The notes below the pieces were generated by a model, which saw only the letters and a list, made by a program, of their open reading frames with translations, was not told the origin of the DNA and searched no databases. A program made the translations under genes and the position numbers. From Aegilops tauschii subsp. strangulata (lineage: Eukaryota; Streptophyta; Magnoliopsida; Poales; Poaceae), in NCBI RefSeq assembly GCF_002575655.3, contig NC_053037.3, positions 449,159,793 to 449,223,792 of the forward strand: DNA of 64,000 bases, read 5' to 3'. Below, piece by piece: positions 56,279 through 64,000 of the stretch; within the stretch, counting starts at the first letter, position 1; every line of letters starts with the position of its first letter.

Positions 56279-58381
56279 CTAGCACTGAAAGAACTCCGGA
56301 TATTCGGAATGGAGATGGTCCTCGCGTTCCCAGGTGGCTTCCCGGTCGGAATGGTGCGACCACTTCACTTTCAGGAATTTGATTGACTTGTTGCGAGTCT
56401 TGCGCCCAGTTTCTTCAAGAATAGCAACGGGGTGCTCATGATAAGACAAATCTTCTTGGAGGTCAATCTCTTCGAAGTTGATAGTGCGCTCAGGCGTCTT
56501 GAAGCACTTGCGGAGCTGTGACACGTGGAACACATCGTGCACGTTCGCGAAGTTGGAAGGAAGCTCAAGTTGATAGGCGAGGTCGCCTCTTTTGCCAATG
56601 ATCTTGAAAGGACCCACGTATCTAGGGGCAAGCTTCCCTTTGATACCGAAGCGACGAGTGCCTTTCATTGGAGAGACGCGGAGGTAGACATGGTCTCCGA
56701 TCTCGAAAGCCAAATCACGATGCTTACTATCATAGTAACTCTTCTGACGCGATTGCGCGGCTTTGAGATTATCACGGATGACTTTACACATTTCTTCAGC
56801 TTCAGTGATTAAGTCATTGCCAAGAAGTTGGCGTTCACCAGTCTCTGACCAATTGAGAGGAGTACGGCACTTTCTGCCATAGAGAATCTCGAATGGGGCC
56901 TTGCCCGAACTCGCTTGGAAGCTGTTGTTGTAGGAGAATTCAGCATAAGGAAGAAAATCTTCCCATTTCATGCCAAAGGAAATGACACAAGCCCTGAGCA
57001 TATCTTCAAGAATTTCATTGACTCGCTCGACTTGGACACTAGTTTGAGGATGGAAAGCTGTGCTGAAGCGAATGTTAGTGCCCATGGCCTTCTGGAAGGA
57101 GTCCCAGAACTTAGAGGTGAAGATGCTTCCACGATCTGAAGAAATCAATTGTGGAATGCCGTGCAAGGAGACAATTCTGGAGGTGTAAAGCTCTGCCAGC
57201 TGAGCTGCTGTGATGGATTCTTTGATTGGAAGGAAATGAGCCACTTTAGAGAGCTTGTCGATGACAACGAAGATAGCATCATTTCCGCGCTTGGACTTGG
57301 GAAATCCAGTCACGAAGTCCATTTCGATATGATCAAACTTCCATTCTGGGATAGCAAGAGGTTGGAGGAGACCAGCTGGTCGTTGGTGTTCTGCTTTCAC
57401 TCTTCGACAGACATCACATTCGTTCACGAATTGAGCAATTTCTCGCTTCATTCGAGTCCACCAATACGACTGCTTGAGGTCATGATACATCTTCGTACTT
57501 CTAGGATGAATGGAAAGGAGAGAATTGTGCGCCTCGTTCATTATGACTTTCCTTAGATCACCTTTAGGAACCACAATCCGGTCCTCGAAGAACAAAGTGT
57601 CTCTGTCATCAATGCGATAGCACTTGTATTTGGAAAGACCCTTATCGATACCACGTTTCACCTTCTTCACCATGGCATCAAGGAGTTGTGCCTCACGAAT
57701 TTGATCTTCCAAAGTAGGAGATACTATGAGGTTGGCAAGAAAGCCTTGAGGAACAACTTGGAGATTCAGCTTGCGGAAAGCTTCACAAAGGTCCGGTTGG
57801 AAAGGCTTGAGAATTAAGCTGTTGCAATAAGCCTTCCTGCTTAAAGCATCTGCAATGACATTAGCCTTGCCTGGAGTATATTCAATACTCGGATTGTACT
57901 CTTGAATCATTTCGACCCATCGAGTCTGCCTGAGGTTGAGGTTGGGCTGAGTGAAGATATACTTGAGACTCTTGTGATCAGTGAAAATGTCCACTTGTCT
58001 TCCCAACAAGAGATGTCTCCATGTTATTAATGCATGGACAACTGCCGCCAACTCAAGATCGTGAGTGGGGTAGTTCTTCTCGTTGGGCTTCAACTGACGA
58101 GAGGTATAGGCCACAACTTTCTTCTCTTGCATTAACACAGCACCGAGACCTTGGAGAGAAGCATCACAGAAAACTTCATACGGCTTGGATTCATCAGGAG
58201 GAGTCAAGACAGGAGCTGTGACTAGTTTCTCTTTGAGAGTGTTGAATGCAACGTCACACTCAGGAGACCAGACATATTTCACATGCTTCTGTAGGAGGTT
58301 GGAAAGAGGTTTTGCAATCTTGGAGAAATTCTCAACGAATCTTCGGCAATAGCTTGCAAGACCCAGAAAACTGCGAAGCTA
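56279..58381 (-). CDS. Element H pol: RT end, RNase H, integrase, chromodomain
   Basis: Minus-strand frame following a TAG at 58379-58381 (the family has Gln there: NVK-stop-LRSFLGLASYCRRF). RNase H: YEVFCDASLQGLGAVLMQEK, HDLELAAVVHALITWRHLL, FTDHKSLKYIF. Integrase: zinc region (H...H, CDVCRRVKAEHQRPAG), catalytic Asp in HIEMDFVTGFP, Asp in LISSDRGSIF, Glu in VQVERVNEILEDML. The C-terminal IKFLKVKWSHHSDREATWER is a chromodomain-like tail, which with the Met-type PBS places it in the Tekay chromovirus lineage. The HPQT segment reads TSVQVERVN where TDGQTERVN is usual. Confidence 0.85.
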
Positions 58382-60372
58382 CTTGACATTTTGAGGAGGT
58401 TCCCAATCCACAACTGCGGACACCTTCTCGGGGTTAACAGCGATGCCCTTGGCAGAGATGATGTGACCAAGGAAAAGAAATTCATCGAGCCAAAACTCAC
58501 ATTTGGAGAACTTCGCATGGAATTGATACTCTCTGAGCTTGTCGAGCACCAATCGCAAATGTTTGGCATGATCCTGCTTATTCTTGGAGAAGACCAAGAT
58601 ATCATCGAGACCCATGGAGAAGAACTCGGTCTGATCAAACCCAGACGCTCTTGTTCATCGAGCTGTTTCTTCAATTCCTTCAGCTCGTTGGGTCCAAGCT
58701 TGTATGGACGCTTGCAAACGGGTTCAGTGCCAGGCTCTAGTTCGATAACGAACTCAACTGGCCGATGAGGAGGCATACCTGGAAGCTCTTCTAGAAAGAC
58801 ATCTTGATACTCGCAAACGACTGGAATTTGAGAGATGGCATTCAATTCGCCCTTCTCATTGAGAGAGAAAAACCGAATGGTTTCATCACGAGCGGCAAAA
58901 ACAATCACATCCTCAGACGAGTGTGTCAATTGAATTTCCCTGGCAGCACAATCAAGTTGAGCCTTGTGCTTAGAAAGCCAGTCCATCCCAAGAATTAGAT
59001 CAATATCCGAGTCACCAAGAACAATTGGAGAAGACTGAAATTTATAGTCGCCCATCTTGATGGAAACATCCGGAACCATCATACTAGAACTCAAACGTTT
59101 ACCCGAAGAAACGACATCCATGGGTTTACTCAGATGAGAACAAGTGAATTCATGCTTGGCAAAAAACTGTCTTGACATGAAACAAAGCGATGCACCAGTA
59201 TCAAAAAGAACTTTAGCAGGAATATCATTAACTGAGAGATTACCCATTGTCACATCAGTAGATTCCTCCGCTTGAGCTGCATTCATCATGTTCACCTTAG
59301 CAGACTTTGGATTATGCTTGACCACTGCATTGCTGGAAGATCTGACAGGAGGAGGAGGAGGAAGACGCCTCTGGTTGAAGCACTTGTTAGCATAGTGACC
59401 TTTCTGCTGACATTTGTTGCAAGTCACCTCTGAGAGTGGACGGTGATAAGGAGCATTGGACTTTGGAGCTTGATTCTGAGACATGTTCTGATAGCCAGAG
59501 TTGGAAAAGTTGGAAGAACCATGGCCACCTTTGTTCTTCTGCTGGTAAGGCTGACGAAACGGAGGAGGAGGCAACCAGAACTTCTGTTGCTTAGCCGTCA
59601 CAAGTGAGGAAGAAGAAGACTGAACTGCGTCTCTGACTCTCTTCTTAGAAGCCTCACACTTGAGCTGAGCAGCCTCTTGCTTCAGTGCCATATTGTAGAA
59701 TTGATCAAACTGAGTAGGCTCAACAAGAATGAGAGCTAACTGCAGATCCTCTTTAAGGCCACCTCTGAAGTGATAGATCATGCTTCTCTCATCAGGAACG
59801 TCTTGTTTAGCGAAGCGAGCAAGTTTCTGAAACTGAATGTTGTATTGATACACAGACATGTTGCCTTGCTTGAGATTGCGGAACTCCTCACGCTTGCTCT
59901 CAACAACACTTTGTGGAATGTGGTGCGCTTTGAAGTCCCGACAGAAGTCAGTCCAAGTGATCACACGACCTCCTCTGGAATCTTTGTATTGTTGATACCA
60001 ATCAGCAGCTTGGTCCTTGAGCTGGAAAGAAGCGAACTTGACAAAGTCCTCAGGCCTGACATTGCTACATTCAAAATGCTTGTTGATGTCCACGAGCCAA
60101 TCATCGGCATCCGTGGCCTCGGCACAGTAGCTGAAAGACTTGGGCTGATTTGCGAGAAACTGGTTGAGAGTGGCGAAGTGAAACTGATTGTTGCCTTGAC
60201 CTTGATTGCCTTGCCCTTGAGTACGTTCTTGCAAGAGTTGCAGAATCATCTGAGCATTGGCGTTGGTGGCTGCCATGATTGCTTGCCATGCCTCCGGAGG
60301 TGGAGGTGGTGGCGGAGGGTTCGCTTGACTCCCCTCATTGCGATCCGGATTCTGACGCGTTGGCGGAGCCAT
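58379..60372 (-). pseudogene. Element H gag-protease-RT with reverse transcriptase core deleted
   Basis: ATG at 60372. Gag domain, zinc knuckle CNKCQQKGHYANKC (about 59418-59377), protease DTGA in VLFDTGASLCFMSRQF (about 59214-59167), then the RT N-terminus (PYKLGPNELKELKKQLDEQE, LGLIRPSSSPW) at about 58640. At about 58607-58612 the SPWG codons join directly, out of frame, to DDILVFSKNKQDHAKH. From the family, over 100 residues between these motifs, including the Asp-containing palm motif and FIDD lead-in, are gone. The polymerase is dead. The region 58279-58600 read in the gag frame is out-of-frame junk. Confidence 0.85.
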
Positions 60373-61500
60373 CCTGAAGAGGGTGACATCCGTTAGCATC
60401 TTGATAGACAAATAGATAACTAGAATCAACGGATAGAAATTGCAACATATAGTCTTCACAATAAACATTCGAACGAAGATGCACGAATGAATTCCGTAGT
60501 AAATCATCACACTTCCATAAGTTGAGAAGCCACTTGAAAAAGATATGGAGTGAGCATATGAATTCGAAGCAACTCGAATACCACAATACAAAACAAGTAT
60601 TGGCTTGCAGAATAAGCCGGAACAAACATATGATAGATATTTCGTCCGAAGTTTTCGTGGTGGGGCCCACACGGGCTCAATCGTACAGCACCATCATGTA
60701 CAAGGCTGTGCACATGACATACGAAGCGTCCCCGAGTCGGCAAAGCCATGGACTCTTTAAGACACAACGAGACCACTGTAAAATCAACCGTGGAAAGGCG
60801 GACCACTAGACGTCGAACCCCAATCTCATATCATGCGTCTGTCAGAAAGATATCCTAAGGCTACTTGAATTCCCACTTATAAACTCTCGAAACTTTCTGG
60901 TTATGCAATCTGGTGTAGGGGATACAGGGGACACAAAATATATCACCCAAACTAACAATCCCTAGATCCAGCTGTATCCATCCGTCAACACATAACCCAG
61001 AAACCTTCGGAAATCGTTTACCTCAACCTTCGAAAAACATCCGTTATACAAGTTATGGCAATACTCCCGAACTCCCGCCCCAGTACTGGGTGGCGTCGAG
61101 GTGATCTCACCAACAACTGCATAAAAGAGATTTCGATGTCGGCGAAACTCAGGTATTCCAGAACCGCAACGATAAAATTGTGACGACAACACCTCGGAGC
61201 TCAACTCCCCGGGACACTGCCACAACCCCTAAATGACAGGAGGCACCAAGAACAATGTTCTCGTCACAAAACCATCGGAACGATTCCAAGATACCCGCGT
61301 GATCCTAAAATTTTTTGGTGAAATTTGAGGAGAGAATAGTCAAAACTTCTACGTCAGGAGACCTCACCAGAGCGACGAAGGGACTGAGGAGTAAAAAGAA
61401 TCCTACTCTCCGATATATATAATCCTAAGACTCACATTTTTATTCTAGACTCAACAACGCCAGCGATTCGATCAAGCAGGGGGGCTCCTAAGTCGGGGAT
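60373..61500 (-). other. Element H untranslated leader
   Basis: Between PBS and gag ATG. No gene is seen; near-identical to 50888-52020. Differences include a 5-bp AAAAC unit near 60590 and scattered transitions. Confidence 0.7.
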
Positions 61501-61513
61501 GGCTCTGATACCA
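61501..61513 (-). other. Element H primer binding site
   Basis: Minus strand TGGTATCAGAGCC, perfect match to the initiator tRNA-Met type site, three bases from the LTR end at 61517. Confidence 0.87.
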
Positions 61514-61516
61514 ACT

Positions 61517-64000
61517 TGTAACGCCCACGATGCGGCTATATCTCCAACGTGTCGAGGCACGACTTAGAGGCATAACCGCATAGTGGTTTTGTCGCAAGAA
61601 GGGTCATCTTCACACAATCCCATGTAATGAACAAGAATGGGATAAAGAGTTGGCTTACAATCGCCACTTCACACAATACATAAATATTATTCATACATCA
61701 TCCAAATACAAGCATATAGACCGACTACGGTCAAAAATCCAGATGAAAATAAGATAACCCCAAATGCTAGATCCCCGATCGTCCCAACTGGGCTCCACTA
61801 CTGATCATCAGGAAAAGACACATAGTAACGACCACGTTCCTCGTCGAACTCCCACTTGAGATCGACGCCATCATCTGCACTGGCATCGTCGGCACCTGCA
61901 ACTGCTTCGGTAGAATCTGTGCGTCACGGGGACTCAACAATCTCACACCCGCGAGATCAAGACTATTTAAGCTTAAAGGAAAGGATGGTGTAGTGAGGTG
62001 GAGCTGCAGCGGCAAAAGCATATATGGTGGCTAACTTGCGCAAATGAGAGCGAGAAGAGAAGCAACGGAACGGACGTCATCTAGCAATGACCAAGAAGTG
62101 ATCTTGAACACCTACTTACGTCATACATAACACAGACCGTGTTCACTTCCCGGACTCCGCCGAGAAGAGACCATCACGGCTACACACGCAGTTGATGTAT
62201 TTTACTTGGGTCAAGTGACAAGTTATCTACAACCGGACATTAACAAATTCCCATCTGCCTCATAACCGCGGGCACGGCTTTCGAAAGATAATACCCTGCA
62301 GGGGTGTCCCAACTTAGCCCATCATAAGCTCTCACGGTCAACGAAGGATAAACCTTCTCCCGGAAAGACCCGATCAGTCTCGAAATCCCGGTTTACAAGA
62401 CATCTCGACAATGGTAAAACAAGACCAGCAAAGCCGCCCGAATGTGCCGACAAATCCCGATAGGAGCTGCACATATCTCGTTCTCAGGGCACACCGGATA
62501 AGTCAAGCTACGAGTAAAACCAGACCTCGAGTTTCCCCGAGGTGGCCCCGCAGGCTGCTCGGTTCGGACCAACAGTCGAAGGAGCACTGGCCCAGGGGGT
62601 TAAAATAAGATGACCCTCGGGCTCGCGAAAACCCGGGGGAAAAAGGCTTAGGTAGCAAATGGTAAAACCAAGGTTGGGCCTTGCTGGAGGAGTTTTATTC
62701 AAGGCGAACTGTCAAGGGGGTCCCATAAATCACCCGACCGCGTAAGGAACGCAAACTCAAGGAACATAATCCCGGTATAACAGTAACTAGGGCGGCAAGA
62801 GTGGAACAAAACACCAGGCATAAGGCCGAGCCTTCCACCCTTTACCAAAAAATATATATATGCATTAATTAAATAAGAGATATTGTGATATCCCAACATA
62901 TCCATGTTCCGACATGGAACGAACTTCGACTTCACCTGCAACTAGCAACCGTATAAGAAGGGCTGAGCAAAAGCGGTAACTTAGCCAAACAATGGTTTGC
63001 TAGGAAAAGATGGTTAGGGGCTGACATGGCTAAAATGGGAGACATGATATAGCAAGTGATAGGTAGCGGAGCATGGCAATAGAGCGAACAACTAGCAAAG
63101 CAAAGATAGAAGTGATTTCGAGGGGTGGTCATCTTGCCTGCAAGATTCTCAGAGTTGTCGAAAGCTTGATCCTCGTAAGCGTACTCGACAGGTTCCTCAT
63201 TCACGAACTCGTCTCCCGGCTCTACCCAAGACAAGAACACAAGCAAAAGGAACCACAATCAACAACGAGAAATGCACAAGCAACATGATGCAAAACATGT
63301 ATGATATGCAAGATGTGATATGCGATGCATATGCGTGCTCCGGAAGGAAAATGATGAACAAGGTAGTAAATTGGCAAACCAAGCATGCCACTGGAAAGAT
63401 GAGATGATTTCGGACGAAATCGATATAAAGATCACCGGAATCGGATGCATGGTTTGCAAATGGCAAGCAAAACAAGAATGACACGAATCTGCGATAAACA
63501 GCAAGATAGCACTTAAAATGCAACAAGCAACAATGCTACAACACTCCAACATAGAAACAAAGCACATGGAAGTAATCTACAGGAGATGCTTGACAAAAGA
63601 TGAACACTGAGCTATGGCTAGTTCACAACATATCAAGCTCAAACAAGCATGGCAAAAATGCAAAAGATTACAGGTTCACAGACTTGGTGAAAAACTGGAC
63701 ATGGCAGAAAACAGCATCATGTAGCAATGTTCAGAGCACGAAATCAACATGCTACAGGAACTTAACATAGCAAAACAAGGTATGGAAGTGTTCTACTAAA
63801 TGCGTATGACAAAAGTCCCTTACTGACCATAAGCCAAAAAGGACCAGAAGATATGATGGCAAGCATGTAAACATAGCAAGTTTCGTTATCAGGTTTCAGA
63901 CTTAGCACAAAACAGAGCATGGCAGAAATATTAATATGTAGGCCTCTTTGTGAGCTTGATGCACTCACTACAGAGCAACGCATGACAAACCAAGCATACC
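61517..64000 (-). mobile_element. Element H 5' LTR, truncated by window end
   Basis: Matches 52037-54520 with about ten differences in 2484 bp (about 0.4%), several of them clustered after 63450. The LTR should extend about 1.7 kb past the window, ending near 65722 with its TATA box and TGTAAC terminus. Confidence 0.88.

Overview
The window is grass repeat DNA, most likely from a Triticeae genome (wheat, Aegilops, rye or barley group). I see no bacterial-type genes, rRNA or tRNA genes. Almost everything is LTR retrotransposon, nested and rearranged, with the remains of one host gene. Family names are from recognition of termini and protein motifs, not from a search.

Layout. (1) 1-8451: a Ty1/copia element of Angela/BARE/WIS type on the + strand. 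Its 5' LTR is cut by the window edge; its LTRs differ by about 0.5% but its coding region is badly broken. (2) 8452-10518: left part of a Ty3/gypsy element 'A' with an antisense spliced ORF. It is interrupted by an LTR-like insertion 'X' (TG...CA ends, 5-bp duplication GCAGC at 10514-10518 and 15799-15803). (3) 10576-36578: a 26-kb higher-order tandem array built from X, the right part of A, the 3' part of a host gene, and the 5' LTR plus leader of gypsy element 'G'. Two unit types occur, long (L, 6028 bp) and short (S, 1664 bp; L with an internal 4364-bp deletion), in the order [truncated L] S L S L S S L. Copies are nearly identical. (4) 35788-48819: the parent gypsy element G (TAT lineage, + strand, 517-bp LTRs, duplication ATATC). 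It carries gag-pol and, on the minus strand, a multi-exon gene with its own TATA box. (5) G sits in an intron of a minus-strand DUF295/KIB-type (F-box family) host gene: one exon at 49550-49882, the terminal exon at 35271-35764. The intron phases match across G. (6) 49883-64000: a Tekay-type (chromodomain) gypsy element 'H' on the minus strand with 4.2-kb LTRs, arranged internal(partial)-LTR-internal-LTR. Its reverse transcriptase core is deleted, and its partial copy truncates the 5' part of the host gene.

History read from the sequence: A entered downstream of the host gene and X entered A; G entered the gene's intron (LTR divergence about 1.2%, 6 of 517 by eye). Angela and H carry LTRs only about 0.4-0.5% apart. 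The tandem array is younger still: I see only a handful of differences between 6-kb units. The breakpoints fall at hairpin-capable sequences. The array is the most unusual thing here: a possible nascent satellite built from nested transposons and a gene fragment, which also multiplies LTR promoters in both directions. An assembly artefact must be excluded first.
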